A stretch of DNA of 64,000 nt from Terriglobales bacterium (lineage in GTDB: Bacteria; Acidobacteriota; Terriglobia; Bryobacterales; Bryobacteraceae): contig JAIXQP010000025.1 in assembly GCA_027485675.1 (NCBI GenBank), positions 186,001 to 250,000 on the forward strand, given 5' to 3'. The translations under genes and the position numbers were made by a program. Positions within the stretch are counted from its first letter, which is position 1. Every line of letters starts with the position of its first letter. The notes below the pieces were generated by a model. That model was not told where the DNA came from. It saw only the letters and a program-made list of their open reading frames with translations, and did no database searches. This document shows, piece by piece, positions 56,038 through 64,000 of the stretch.

Positions 56038-57352
56038 GCAGCAGCCCCTTCAAAGGACCGTTGCTATCGGCGAAGCGCTCCACGGGCGTCCCGAAGGCGT
56101 CCAGCATCGAGACGTACAGATTCGACATCGGGCTGTCTTCGGCATAAACCAAATGCTGCCCGGCGTTGATCCGGCCCCCCGCGTTGCCGCCCAGCACCAG
56201 CGGCAGATTCCGCGGGCTATGCCGGTCGCCATCGCTGAGCGCCGAGCCGAACAGGATCATCGAGTTATCCAGCACCGTCGATTCGCCCTCTTTCATGCTC
56301 TGCAGGCGGCGCAGCAGGTAAGCATACTGCTCCACGTGCCAGCGGCTGATCCGCTCATACTGCCGCAGCTTGTCCTCGTTCTTCTGGTGGTGCGAAACGT
56401 CGTGGTGCCCGGCGCTGACGCCTTCGAGGAACCGGAAGCTCACGTTGCTCACGGCGTTGCCGAACATCATCGTCGCAATGCGCGTCGTGTCCGTCTGGAA
56501 AGCCGTGGCAATCATGTCGAGCATCAGGCGGACATGCTCGGCGTGGTCGGCCGGCCGCTCGGTGGGAATCGCCTTCGGGTCCATCGCGGCGCGCGGCTTC
56601 CACGTCCGCTGCTGCGAGTTCGACGCCCGCTGCACCCGCTCTTCGAGCGACCGCATCACGGAAAGGTACTCATCCAGCCGCACCCGGTCCGCCGTGCCCA
56701 CCTGGCCCCGCAGCTTCTTCGCATCGCCCAGCACCCGGTCCAGCAGCAGCGCGTCCATCTTCGCTTCGTTACCCTGCGGCCCGGACGAGGCGCGGAACAG
56801 CCGCTCGTACACCGACCGCGGATTCAACTCGCGCGCCAGCGGCGTCGTCGGGCTGCTCCAGGCGATATGCGAACCATAAACCCGCGTGTAGCCCACCACC
56901 GCGTCCACGCCCACCGCCACCGGCGTCACGCCCAGTTCGAGCGACGGCAGCGGCGTCTGCCCGGCAATCCGCTGCGCCGCCAACTGGTCCACGGAAACGC
57001 CGTTGGCAATGTCTTCGCCCGGCGTCTTCTTGATCGTCTGGCAGGTCAGCCAGGCGGCTTCTTTCACGTAGTGCCCGTCGCCGCCCTTAGAGTTCTCGTT
57101 CCAGAGGTTGGTCATCACGGTGATCTGGCTCTTCAGATCTTCGAGCGGCTTCAGCGTCGTCGAGAACTGAAAATCACGGCCCGTGCCCTCCGGCTTCCAG
57201 TGCCAGGGGTTCACGCCGTTCGGCATGTAAAGCGCGGCCATCCGGATGGGCGGCTTGCCCGTCGAATCGCCCGTGGCGGCCATGGCTTCAAGCCAAGGCA
57301 GTCCGAGGCTCACCCCGGCTCCGCGAAGAATGGTACGGCGGCTGATCTTCAT
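56030..57352 (-). CDS. DUF1552 protein, Tat-exported, copy 2
   Basis: Paralogue of the gene at 46111-47430, 440 residues. The Tat leader is a strong match (ISRRTILRGAGVSLGLPWLEA). Conserved blocks parallel copy 1: AALYMPNGVNPWHW, HIAWSSPTTPLARELNPRSVYERLF, MLDMIATAFQTDTTRIATMMFG, HHDVSHHQKNEDKLRQYERI and LFGSALSDGDRHSPRNLPLVLGG. It overlaps the DUF1592 gene upstream by 4 bases. The His-rich segment HHDVSHHQK is a plausible metal site. Enzymatic activity not established for the family. Confidence 0.92.
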   Translation of the reverse strand: MKISRRTILRGAGVSLGLPWLEAMAATGDSTGKPPIRMAALYMPNGVNPWHWKPEGTGRDFQFSTTLKPLEDLKSQITVMTNLWNENSKGGDGHYVKEAAWLTCQTIKKTPGEDIANGVSVDQLAAQRIAGQTPLPSLELGVTPVAVGVDAVVGYTRVYGSHIAWSSPTTPLARELNPRSVYERLFRASSGPQGNEAKMDALLLDRVLGDAKKLRGQVGTADRVRLDEYLSVMRSLEERVQRASNSQQRTWKPRAAMDPKAIPTERPADHAEHVRLMLDMIATAFQTDTTRIATMMFGNAVSNVSFRFLEGVSAGHHDVSHHQKNEDKLRQYERISRWHVEQYAYLLRRLQSMKEGESTVLDNSMILFGSALSDGDRHSPRNLPLVLGGNAGGRINAGQHLVYAEDSPMSNLYVSMLDAFGTPVERFADSNGPLKGLLRA

Positions 57353-59208
57353 GATGACTTCTTCTCCTTCGGGCGCTCTTTCTGCCGGAACGGCACACTC
57401 AGTACGATGCTTTCAATCAGCGCCTGGGCGCTGTAGTCTTTGGCCTTCACCTCGGCGACGATGGCGTCCACCGTGCACGAGTCGCGCAGCGTCAACCCGC
57501 GGCCCAGCGCATAGCCGAGCAGCTTATTGGTCAGGTTCCGCAGGAACAGGTCCTTATGCTGCATCAGCGCGGCCTTCAACGCGGCCGGGCCTTGAATCTT
57601 CGTGCCGTCGGTCATCTCGCCGGAGTTGTCCACCGGCTTGCCGTTTTCCTCGGTCCGCCAGCGGCCAATCACGTCGTAGTTTTCGAGCGCGAAGCCCAGC
57701 GGGTCAATCCGGCTGTGGCAACTGGCGCAAACGGCGTTGGCGCGGTGCTTTTCAAGACGCTCCCGCACCGTCGTCGGCGCGGCACCCGCGGCCGGCTCTT
57801 CGAGCGGCGGCACATTCGCCGGGGGCGGGGGAGGCGGCGTACCGAGCAGCGAATCGAGAATCCAGGTGCCGCGCAGCACCGGGCTGGTGCGATAGGGATA
57901 GGACGAGACAGCCAGCACCGCCGGCATCCCCAGCAGGCCGCCGCGATTGGAATCCTTGGGCAGCTCTACCCACTGCGGCTGCTTCGACGCGTTGGCGCGC
58001 ACGGCCAATTTGAAGCCGAAGTGCTTCGAGAAGTTGCTGGTCGCTACCGTCCCGTCAGAATCAATCAAATTCAACAGCGACAGATTCCGCACCAGGATCT
58101 CGCGGAAGAACTGCTGCGGCTGAATCCGAATATCGCCCCGCAACTCCTCGTCCTTCGAGTACTCCGGGAACAGCTTCGCGTCCGGGGCTTTATCGCCGCT
58201 CAGTTCGCGCGTATGCAGCCACTGCTCGGTGAAGCGGCGCGCCAGGTTCCAAGAGCGGTCGTGCTTCAGCATCCGACGGGCCATCTGCCGCAGCACCTCC
58301 GGATCCTGTAGCTTGCCGGAGGCGGCTAGGTCGGTCAGCAACTCGTCCGGCTGGCTGCCCCAGATAAAGTAGGAAAGGCGCGAAGCCAAAGCATAGTTGT
58401 CCACCTGGTCCACCGGCTCCGTGCGGAACAGAAACAACGGCGAAACCAGCGCCCCGCGCAGCGCAAAGAAGATCGCCGGCTCAAAATCCTCGCCAGACTT
58501 CCGCGCTGCCCGGAACAGTTCGAGATAGGGCAGCAAATCCGCCTCCGTCACCGGCCGGCGGAAGGCTCGCGGCAGGAACGCCTGCAAAATCTTCCGCGCC
58601 GCCTGGTCCGGCGTCACGCCGGGGCCCGGCTTGGCCACCAGAATCCGCTCGCGGGATTTGTACTCCTTCGCCGCGAAGTCCATGGCCAGCTTGGCTGTCT
58701 CCATGTACTTCTCGGAGTGCAGCGGCGAAAGAAACAGCGTCTCCGCCGCGTTGTCAAAGCCTTCGCCACCCGCGCCATCGATGGGCAGCGCGTGGCCGAT
58801 GTCGAGATGGATATCGAGCAGGTCCTGCACCGTGGCCGTGTATTCGTCCCGGTTCAGCCGCCGTATGGGCGCCGGGCCGGGCACAATCCCGGACGCGCAA
58901 GCCGTCGAGCGCAGCGTCGTATCCACATACTTCGCAAACTCTTCCCGCGCGTTCAGGTCCGGAGCCGGCAGCCCCTTGGGGGGCATCTCGCCATTGCGCA
59001 CCCGCAAGGCGAGGCGATTCCAATCGTGCGCCGCAGTCTCAAAGCTCTGCTGCGTCGCCACCTTCTCGAGGCGAAAGCCGCCCACCGCGGACTTGCCCGA
59101 ATGGCAGTTCTTGCAGTACGTTTCGAGGAATTTCTGGCTACCGGCGAAATCAGGCGCACCCCAGGCGCACACCGCGGTCAGCGCGACTGAGGCGAGAAAA
59201 CGCATCAC
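57349..59208 (-). CDS. DUF1592 planctomycete-type cytochrome protein, copy 2
   Basis: Paralogue of the gene at 47427-49694, 619 residues. A signal peptide (to about residue 17) is followed by an N-terminal haem site CKNCH (about 33-37), the DUF1587 start PIRRLNRDEYTATVQDLLDIH, DUF1595/DUF1592 (FLFRTEPVD, SRLSYFIWGSQPDELL, RFTEQWL), DUF1588 (FGFKLAVRAN...LLGTPPPPPPANVP) and DUF1585 with CASCHSRIDPLGFALENYDVIGRWR. It lacks the jelly-roll insertion of copy 1. A GGAG lies 8 bases before the ATG. The response-regulator gene ends 21 bases upstream, so the two-component genes may be cotranscribed with the pair. Confidence 0.93.
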   Translation of the reverse strand: MMRFLASVALTAVCAWGAPDFAGSQKFLETYCKNCHSGKSAVGGFRLEKVATQQSFETAAHDWNRLALRVRNGEMPPKGLPAPDLNAREEFAKYVDTTLRSTACASGIVPGPAPIRRLNRDEYTATVQDLLDIHLDIGHALPIDGAGGEGFDNAAETLFLSPLHSEKYMETAKLAMDFAAKEYKSRERILVAKPGPGVTPDQAARKILQAFLPRAFRRPVTEADLLPYLELFRAARKSGEDFEPAIFFALRGALVSPLFLFRTEPVDQVDNYALASRLSYFIWGSQPDELLTDLAASGKLQDPEVLRQMARRMLKHDRSWNLARRFTEQWLHTRELSGDKAPDAKLFPEYSKDEELRGDIRIQPQQFFREILVRNLSLLNLIDSDGTVATSNFSKHFGFKLAVRANASKQPQWVELPKDSNRGGLLGMPAVLAVSSYPYRTSPVLRGTWILDSLLGTPPPPPPANVPPLEEPAAGAAPTTVRERLEKHRANAVCASCHSRIDPLGFALENYDVIGRWRTEENGKPVDNSGEMTDGTKIQGPAALKAALMQHKDLFLRNLTNKLLGYALGRGLTLRDSCTVDAIVAEVKAKDYSAQALIESIVLSVPFRQKERPKEKKSS

Positions 59209-59229
59209 GACGTCTCCACTATATACCTC

Positions 59230-59919
59230 TTAAGGCTCCTTCACAAACCGGTACCCCACCCCACGCACCGTCAGCAAATGGCGGGGCTTGGCGGGGTCGT
59301 CTTCAATGTATTTCCGCAGCCGGACTATGAAGTTATCAATCGCCCGCGTGTCGGTGTCTTCATGCAGGCCCCAGACCTCTTCGAGCAGCACCTTCCGCGA
59401 CACCGGCGCGCCGTCGTGCTGAATCAGATAGCGCAGCACGTTCGCCTCCATCAGCGTCAGCGGATAGCACTCCTGGCCCACCCGGAGCTCCAACCGGTCC
59501 AGGTCCACGGACTTGTTGCCAAAGACGAACGCGGGCGGCTTGCGCAGCCACTCCCGGCGGCGGAGCAGGCTGCCGATGCGGGCAATCAGAATGGAGAGCT
59601 CGAACGGCTTGGGCAGATAGTCGTCGCACCCGGCGGCGAACCCGTTCAGCACATCGTCGGCGTGGCCGCGCGCCGTGAGAATCAGCACGGGAACAAACAG
59701 CCCCGCCGCGCGGAGCTCCCGCAGCACGGTAAACCCATCTTTTCCCGGCAGCATCACGTCCAGCACCACGACGTCGAATTGGCTTCGTTTCGTTAAAAGC
59801 ACGGCGAGCGCCGCTTCGCCGCTCTCCACCACTTCCACCGCATAGCCTTCGGCTTCGAGATTGAAACGCAGCCCTTCCGCCAGGGCGCGTTCGTCTTCCA
59901 CCACCAGGATCGTGCTCAT
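59230..59919 (-). CDS. OmpR/PhoB-family response regulator
   Basis: DNA-binding regulator of 229 residues: acidic EDE near residue 9, phosphoacceptor Asp in VVVLDVMLPGKDG (about 54), LILTARG and YLPKPFELS, then a winged helix ending in the recognition region DNFIVRLRKYIEDDP and GVGYRF. The start overlaps the kinase stop by 4 bases. It precedes the second DUF1592/DUF1552 pair and follows a desaturase gene, either of which could be a target. Confidence 0.94.
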   Translation of the reverse strand: MSTILVVEDERALAEGLRFNLEAEGYAVEVVESGEAALAVLLTKRSQFDVVVLDVMLPGKDGFTVLRELRAAGLFVPVLILTARGHADDVLNGFAAGCDDYLPKPFELSILIARIGSLLRRREWLRKPPAFVFGNKSVDLDRLELRVGQECYPLTLMEANVLRYLIQHDGAPVSRKVLLEEVWGLHEDTDTRAIDNFIVRLRKYIEDDPAKPRHLLTVRGVGYRFVKEP

Positions 59920-60806
59920 GTCTTCAGAGGGAGTTGCAGGATAAACGTGCTGCCGGAACCCGGTCCGGCGCTCTCGGCCCAGGCCTTGCCACCGTGCCGC
60001 TGCGCCACGCTGCGGACGATGAACAGCCCCAGCCCCGTCCCCTTCACCTTACCAGCCAATGCGCCCGGAATCCGATAAAAGCGCTTGAAAATCTGCTTCA
60101 GCTCGTCCTTCGGGATGCCGGCCCCTTCGTCCCGTACCCGCAACTGCACATATTTGCCCTCCACCACGCGGGTCTCCACCTCCACCTGCGCCGGCTTGGT
60201 CGAATACTTAATCGCGTTATCGAGCAGATTCGAAACCGCCGCCCGAATATCGTCGGCGTCGGCACGCATCGGAATCGGCCCGCTGGGCTCGAACGCCAGA
60301 TGCACCACCGGCTCGGGATGAATCGTCCGCAGACGCTCCAGGCATTCGCCGATGATCGTGTTGAGATCAAACGAACTCAGGTTCAGCTTCCGGCTCGCGC
60401 CCATTCGCCCCGTGCGCAGCACCTGCTCGATCGTCGAATGCAGCCGATCGTTCTCGGCTAGCATGATCCGGTAGAACTCCTGCCGCTTGGCCTCTTCCAC
60501 TGGCCGGCTCTGCAGCGTCTCGAGGTAAAGCCGGATGGAAGCCACCGGCGTCTTCAACTCGTGCGTGACGGCGTTGATAAACGCGTCATGCTGCTCGTTC
60601 CGCCGGATCTCGCGGACGAGGAAGATCGTATTCAGCACCACCCCGCCGATGATGATCGCCAGCAGGACGACGCCGAGAAACAGCAGAATGCCGGTCCGCC
60701 AGTTGAGCAGCACCCAGCCGACGTACAGCAGCAGGGTGATCGAGACAAGGCCGGCGCCTAAAGCGATGAAGAACGCAATCGTTTTCCGCCGGCCAGTCAC
60801 AATCAC
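59916..60806 (-). CDS. Sensor histidine kinase with two membrane segments and almost no periplasmic part
   Basis: Kinase of 296 residues beginning with a GTG. Two hydrophobic segments (about 10-32 and 38-62) are separated by a few residues only, so the sensor must read the membrane itself or a partner. There is no HAMP domain: the phosphoacceptor box VTHELKTPVASIRL comes at about residue 80, followed by NLLDNAIKYS, DEGAGIP and KGTGLGLFIV. The 4-base overlap identifies the next gene as the cognate regulator. The desaturase gene lies 9 bases upstream, which would fit a membrane-fluidity role like that of DesK, although the kinase family differs. Confidence 0.92.
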   Translation of the reverse strand: MIVTGRRKTIAFFIALGAGLVSITLLLYVGWVLLNWRTGILLFLGVVLLAIIIGGVVLNTIFLVREIRRNEQHDAFINAVTHELKTPVASIRLYLETLQSRPVEEAKRQEFYRIMLAENDRLHSTIEQVLRTGRMGASRKLNLSSFDLNTIIGECLERLRTIHPEPVVHLAFEPSGPIPMRADADDIRAAVSNLLDNAIKYSTKPAQVEVETRVVEGKYVQLRVRDEGAGIPKDELKQIFKRFYRIPGALAGKVKGTGLGLFIVRSVAQRHGGKAWAESAGPGSGSTFILQLPLKT

Positions 60807-60815
60807 ACTACCAGA

Positions 60816-61631
60816 CTACGCCGCTTTCTCCACCGGCAACTCTTCGTCCAGCCGCGCCACCTTCACCGACTGCGCAATGCCGAGCTTTTCGAGCAGCTTG
60901 ATCTGCAGGAACGACGGATCGAACTCGTACCAGGCCAGGCCGTGCCGGGCCGAAACCGGATGCGCGTGATGGTTGTTGTGCCAGCCCTCGCCGAACGTCA
61001 TCAGCGCCACCCACCAGTTGTTCCGCGAATCGTCCCGCGTGGCGAAGCGCCGGCCGCCCCACAGATGGGTCGCCGAGTTCACGAGCCACGTTGCATGCAG
61101 ACCCACCGTCACCCGCACAAAGGTGCCCCACAGCAGAAACGGCCAGCCGCCCACGGCGTACAAGAGCACGGAAAGCACCACCAACGGCAGCCAGTGCCAG
61201 TTGTTCAGCCACACATAGAACGGGTCCTTCGCCAGGTCCGGCGCATACTTCGACATCCGCTTGGTGTCGAAATGATCGGCCGGGCCCACCAGCATCCATC
61301 CGAGATGCGCCCACCACGCCCCATCCCGCGGAGAGTGCGGGTCGCCCGGCTGGTCCGACTTCTGGTGATGAATCCGGTGCGTCGCCACCCAGAAGATCGG
61401 CCCGCCCTCGAGCGTCAGCGAGCCGCAGACGGCAAAGAAATGCTCCATCCACAGCGGAGCCTTATAGCTGCGATGGGTGTGCAGCCGGTGGTAGCCCATG
61501 CTGATGCCCCAGCAAATGGTCATCCAATACAGGGCGGCCGCTACACCAAGGGCAGCCCACGAGAAATGGAAGAGCGCGGCAACGGCGCCGGCATGAAGCA
61601 CGATCAGGACGATAACTGTTGGCCAGTTCAT
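60816..61631 (-). CDS. Fatty acid (acyl-CoA delta-9 type) desaturase
   Basis: Membrane di-iron oxygenase of 271 residues that introduces a double bond into acyl chains. The three His boxes are intact: HRLHTH (about residue 48), HRIHH (about 85) and HNNHH (about 220). Hydrophobic segments around 5-40 and 140-180 give the four-helix desaturase topology. Length fits the short bacterial acyl-CoA/acyl-lipid desaturases. It is 37 bases after the threonine aldolase gene and 9 bases before the kinase gene. Confidence 0.93.
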   Translation of the reverse strand: MNWPTVIVLIVLHAGAVAALFHFSWAALGVAAALYWMTICWGISMGYHRLHTHRSYKAPLWMEHFFAVCGSLTLEGGPIFWVATHRIHHQKSDQPGDPHSPRDGAWWAHLGWMLVGPADHFDTKRMSKYAPDLAKDPFYVWLNNWHWLPLVVLSVLLYAVGGWPFLLWGTFVRVTVGLHATWLVNSATHLWGGRRFATRDDSRNNWWVALMTFGEGWHNNHHAHPVSARHGLAWYEFDPSFLQIKLLEKLGIAQSVKVARLDEELPVEKAA

Positions 61632-61668
61632 ACCTCCACGCTACCAGCGCCCCGCCCAAGTCTATGTA

Positions 61669-62694
61669 TTAGTTGTGTAATAGCTGTCCGAGCAGGGCGA
61701 CAGCCTCTTCGCAGGCCGCGCGGTCCACATCAAAATGCGTCACCGCCCGCATCCGGTATGGCCCCATGGCAATCATCACGACACCCTTGGCCAGCAGCCG
61801 GTCCGCCAACTCCGCCGCCGTCATCCCTGTGCCCGCGACATCGAAGAAGACAATGTTCGTCCCGGCATACGGCTCAACCGCGATCCCCGGCAACTGCGCC
61901 AAGGCCTCGGCCAGATACGCCGCATTGGCATGGTCTTCGCCCAGCCGCCCCCGCATCTCTTCGAGCGCCACCAACCCCGCCGCCGCCAGCACCCCGGCCT
62001 GCCGCATCCCCCCGCCCAGCCGCTTCCGCAGCAGCCGGCCCTTATCCATCTGCTTCTGCGTACCCACCAGCATCGATCCCACCGGCGCGCCTAAACCCTT
62101 CGAAAGGCAGAACATCACTGTATCGGCGTACTGCGCAATCTCCACCGGCGCCACGTTCAGCGCCGTCGCCGCATGGAAGAACCGCGCCCCGTCCATATGC
62201 ACCGGCAAGCCCCGGCTCTCCGCCCCGCGCTTGATCTCGGCCAACTGCTCCAGCGGATACACCGTCCCGCCAGCGACATTGTGCGTGTTCTCGACGGCAA
62301 TCAGCCCCGTCGGCGCGGCGTGCGGACCCACCGGGCGGATCTCCTTTGCAATCGCCTCCCAGCTCAGATGGCCCCGCTCGGTCGGAATGGCGCGCGCCAG
62401 GCACCCGGCGAACCAGGCCATCATCGAAAGCTCATAGTTCAGCACATGAGCCCGCGAATCGCAGATCACCTCCTGCCCGTGCTCCGTGTGCACCGTCATG
62501 CCGATCGTGTTGCCCATGCAACCCGTCGGAACAAACAGGCCGGCCTCTTTGCCCATGATCTCCGCGGCGCGGGCTTCCAGGCGGTTGACCGTCGGGTCTT
62601 CCTGATAAACGTCGTCGCCGACTTCCGCTTCGGCCATGGCCCGGCGCATCGCCGGAGTAGGTTTGGTGACGGTGTCACTTCGCAAATCGATCAT
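61669..62694 (-). CDS. ltaE: Low-specificity L-threonine aldolase
   Basis: PLP enzyme that cleaves threonine or allo-threonine to glycine and acetaldehyde, 341 residues. The N-terminal [32 protein letters not shown], the ring-stacking region and MDGARFFHA are family signatures, and the Schiff-base Lys is in [14 protein letters not shown] (about residue 200). The start overlaps the hemW stop by 4 bases. A glycine supply is far from haem biosynthesis here, so the coupling may be incidental. Confidence 0.93.
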   Translation of the reverse strand: MIDLRSDTVTKPTPAMRRAMAEAEVGDDVYQEDPTVNRLEARAAEIMGKEAGLFVPTGCMGNTIGMTVHTEHGQEVICDSRAHVLNYELSMMAWFAGCLARAIPTERGHLSWEAIAKEIRPVGPHAAPTGLIAVENTHNVAGGTVYPLEQLAEIKRGAESRGLPVHMDGARFFHAATALNVAPVEIAQYADTVMFCLSKGLGAPVGSMLVGTQKQMDKGRLLRKRLGGGMRQAGVLAAAGLVALEEMRGRLGEDHANAAYLAEALAQLPGIAVEPYAGTNIVFFDVAGTGMTAAELADRLLAKGVVMIAMGPYRMRAVTHFDVDRAACEEAVALLGQLLHN

Positions 62695-63761
62695 AAGAAT
62701 TCCTGGAGTACTTCGTTAGAAAGCAAGACGCCGCGCGGCGAAAGGCGCAGCCGGCCGCCCGTCCGTTCAAGCAGCCCATCGGACAAAAAACGCTCAATCG
62801 GCTCGGCCCAACGGGTCCACTCGGCTGGCTCCGGCTCTACGCCCTCACTCAGGCGGAGGCCCACGAAGAAACGTTCGCTGGCCGGGTCGGCGGGCGCCGC
62901 CTCCTCGCGGCCGGGGCCCTTCTCGACGTAAGCCAGCGCGGTTTCCGGGTTCTGCCAGCGCTGCCCCGCGGCGTTCGAGTGCGCATCCGCCCCGAAGCCG
63001 AGATACTCTTCGAGGCGCCAATATTTCAGGTTGTGCAAAGACGGCTGGCCAAAGTTCGAAACCTCGTAGCGCGGCAGCCCCATCGCCTCCAGCCGCTCCA
63101 CCGCCCGTTCGTACATCGTGGCAATCGCGTCATCGTCCGGAATGTCCCGCGCGCCGTACTTCGGCCCGTTGTTCAGAATCTCGAGGCCCAACCGCGAGTC
63201 TTCATCAACTTCGAGCATATAGACGGAAGCATGCGGCGGCGCGAGCCGTTCGATCCAGTCGAGCGACGTCTCCCAGCTCGCCGGCGTTTGCGCGGCCAGC
63301 CCCGCGATCAGATCGAGGTTGATGTTCGCCATCCCCTCTTCCCGCAGCATCGCCACATCGGCGGCCACGATCTCCGCCGTATGCTTGCGGCCCGTCTTGC
63401 GCAGCTCCGCTTCGACGAACGACTGCACCCCCAGGCTCACCCGGTTGATTCCCGCTTCCCGCCACGCGGCCACCTGCTCCCGGCTGAACGATCCCGGCGC
63501 AGCCTCCAGCGTAGCCTCGGCCCACGGCCGGCCCGGGATGCGGTTCAACAACTCGCGCAGATCCTCATTGCCAATCTGGCTCGGCGTCCCGCCGCCGAGA
63601 TACACCGTCTCGGGCGTCCACGGCCATGCCGCCTGCTCCAGCTCCTGCCGCAGCGCCGCGTGGTACCGCCCCTCCAACTCCCGCGGGAACACCCCGGAAG
63701 CGAAGTTGCAGTACGTGCATTTCTGGGCGCAGAACGGGAAGGAGAGGTAGACGCCGGGCAT
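62691..63761 (-). CDS. hemW: Radical SAM haem chaperone HemW (HemN-like)
   Basis: Radical SAM protein of 356 residues. The 4Fe-4S motif CAQKCTYC (CxxxCxxC, about residues 11-18) is followed by [24 protein letters not shown] and the C-terminal HemN domain. HemW has the short N-terminus seen here and inserts haem into respiratory proteins, whereas true HemN is longer; I therefore favour HemW. The start abuts the stop of the frataxin-like gene, an iron-handling protein, and both relate to cytochrome biogenesis. Confidence 0.9.
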   Translation of the reverse strand: MPGVYLSFPFCAQKCTYCNFASGVFPRELEGRYHAALRQELEQAAWPWTPETVYLGGGTPSQIGNEDLRELLNRIPGRPWAEATLEAAPGSFSREQVAAWREAGINRVSLGVQSFVEAELRKTGRKHTAEIVAADVAMLREEGMANINLDLIAGLAAQTPASWETSLDWIERLAPPHASVYMLEVDEDSRLGLEILNNGPKYGARDIPDDDAIATMYERAVERLEAMGLPRYEVSNFGQPSLHNLKYWRLEEYLGFGADAHSNAAGQRWQNPETALAYVEKGPGREEAAPADPASERFFVGLRLSEGVEPEPAEWTRWAEPIERFLSDGLLERTGGRLRLSPRGVLLSNEVLQEFL

Positions 63762-64000
63762 TTAAGAGAGGCTGACGGTCTCGCCGAGTTGCTCACTGAC
63801 GTGGGCGCCGATCAGCTCCGCCAGCGATTGGCCCGTCTCCGTCAGCACGAAGGCGCTCCGGTCCGCCACCCAATCGAGCTTAAAGCTGCGGGAGTGCGCC
63901 GACACCCAAACCTGGCGAACCGGCGTCTGAGGGCTCACCACGAACTTCGCCCGCGGCGAATCAAACTCCACCGTCAACGTGCCATTATTGAAGTCGGCCT
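63762..64000 (-). CDS. cyaY: CyaY/frataxin-like protein, 5' end cut by window edge
   Basis: C-terminal part, about 78 residues, of a frataxin-family protein. The frame stays open to the right edge (reading ADFNNGTLTVEFDSP before the first in-frame start-like codon at 63977), so the gene is truncated. The pattern LTVEF...FVVSPQTPVRQVWVSA...FKLDW...GQSLAELIGAHVSEQLGETV matches the CyaY beta-sheet and second helix, including the Q-V-W core. Frataxins bind iron and tune Fe-S cluster assembly. hemW starts immediately after its stop codon. Confidence 0.75.
   Translation of the reverse strand, partial: ADFNNGTLTVEFDSPRAKFVVSPQTPVRQVWVSAHSRSFKLDWVADRSAFVLTETGQSLAELIGAHVSEQLGETVSLS

Noticed and set aside
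59220-59246. TTGTGA and TATATA on the minus strand between the response regulator and DUF1592 copy 2
   Set aside because: Spacing is only 15 bases and the -35 is weak; an internal promoter is possible but not supported enough to list.
1-64000. tRNA, rRNA, CRISPR, insertion sequences, prophage or toxin-antitoxin genes
   Set aside because: Looked for on both strands by characteristic motifs and protein types; nothing recognisable was found.

Overview
The window is a gene-dense, high-GC stretch of bacterial chromosome with no tRNA, rRNA, insertion sequence, CRISPR array or prophage that I can see. The gene mix points to Acidobacteria of the Solibacter/Bryobacter type. It has Oar-like TonB-dependent receptors with an N-terminal carboxypeptidase-regulatory domain, SBBP beta-propeller proteins, two pairs of DUF1592 (planctomycete-type cytochrome) and Tat-exported DUF1552 proteins, a YfhO-like membrane protein and NapC/NirT multihaem cytochromes. 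The lineage is inferred from protein families, not from a marker-gene tree. Almost every gap is under 230 bases and many genes overlap, so promoters are often embedded in neighbouring genes.

Layout, left part (1-34.9 kb). A truncated NapC-type cytochrome and a small cytochrome c are followed by a GT-C glycosyltransferase, a D-aminoacylase-type amidohydrolase, an SPFH protein and a DUF3592 protein. Head-to-head dut and a tandem-domain ThyX-like gene make and use dUMP. recA has a clear sigma-70 promoter. A minus-strand run tesA, ybjQ and two alpha/beta-hydrolase genes (one with an LssY_C domain) faces ybbA-ybbP. Next come a sugar-nucleotide epimerase, a ThiF/MoeB enzyme, a MerR-TPR fusion, a CpxP/CpxR/CpxA-like stress operon, an ECF sigma factor with a small Cys-rich partner, an outer-membrane barrel, a beta-helix protein, a DUF2760 plus double-Hsp70 operon, and a 1121-residue SBBP protein.

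Right part (34.9-64 kb). A TonB-dependent receptor with a structured leader and a strong terminator is followed by a hybrid histidine kinase. Then comes a 10.6-kb unbroken minus-strand array read from 50883 to 40265: ECF sigma, anti-sigma, DUF1592, DUF1552, ankyrin protein, Tat-exported PLP enzyme, patatin, SDR. A second TonB receptor is divergent from it. A second minus-strand array runs from the right edge: cyaY, hemW, threonine aldolase, fatty-acid desaturase, histidine kinase, response regulator, DUF1592, DUF1552, a small secreted protein and a YfhO-like protein.

The main themes are envelope biology and signalling. There are two ECF sigma systems, two classical two-component systems, one hybrid kinase, and two paralogous exported DUF1592/DUF1552 pairs sitting next to different signalling modules. 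The best leads for undescribed biology are a promoter-like motif shared by the first ECF sigma gene and the beta-helix gene, the sigma-headed 10.6-kb array, the DUF2760/double-Hsp70 operon, and a ThyX-like protein whose two halves each keep a different part of the ThyX motif.
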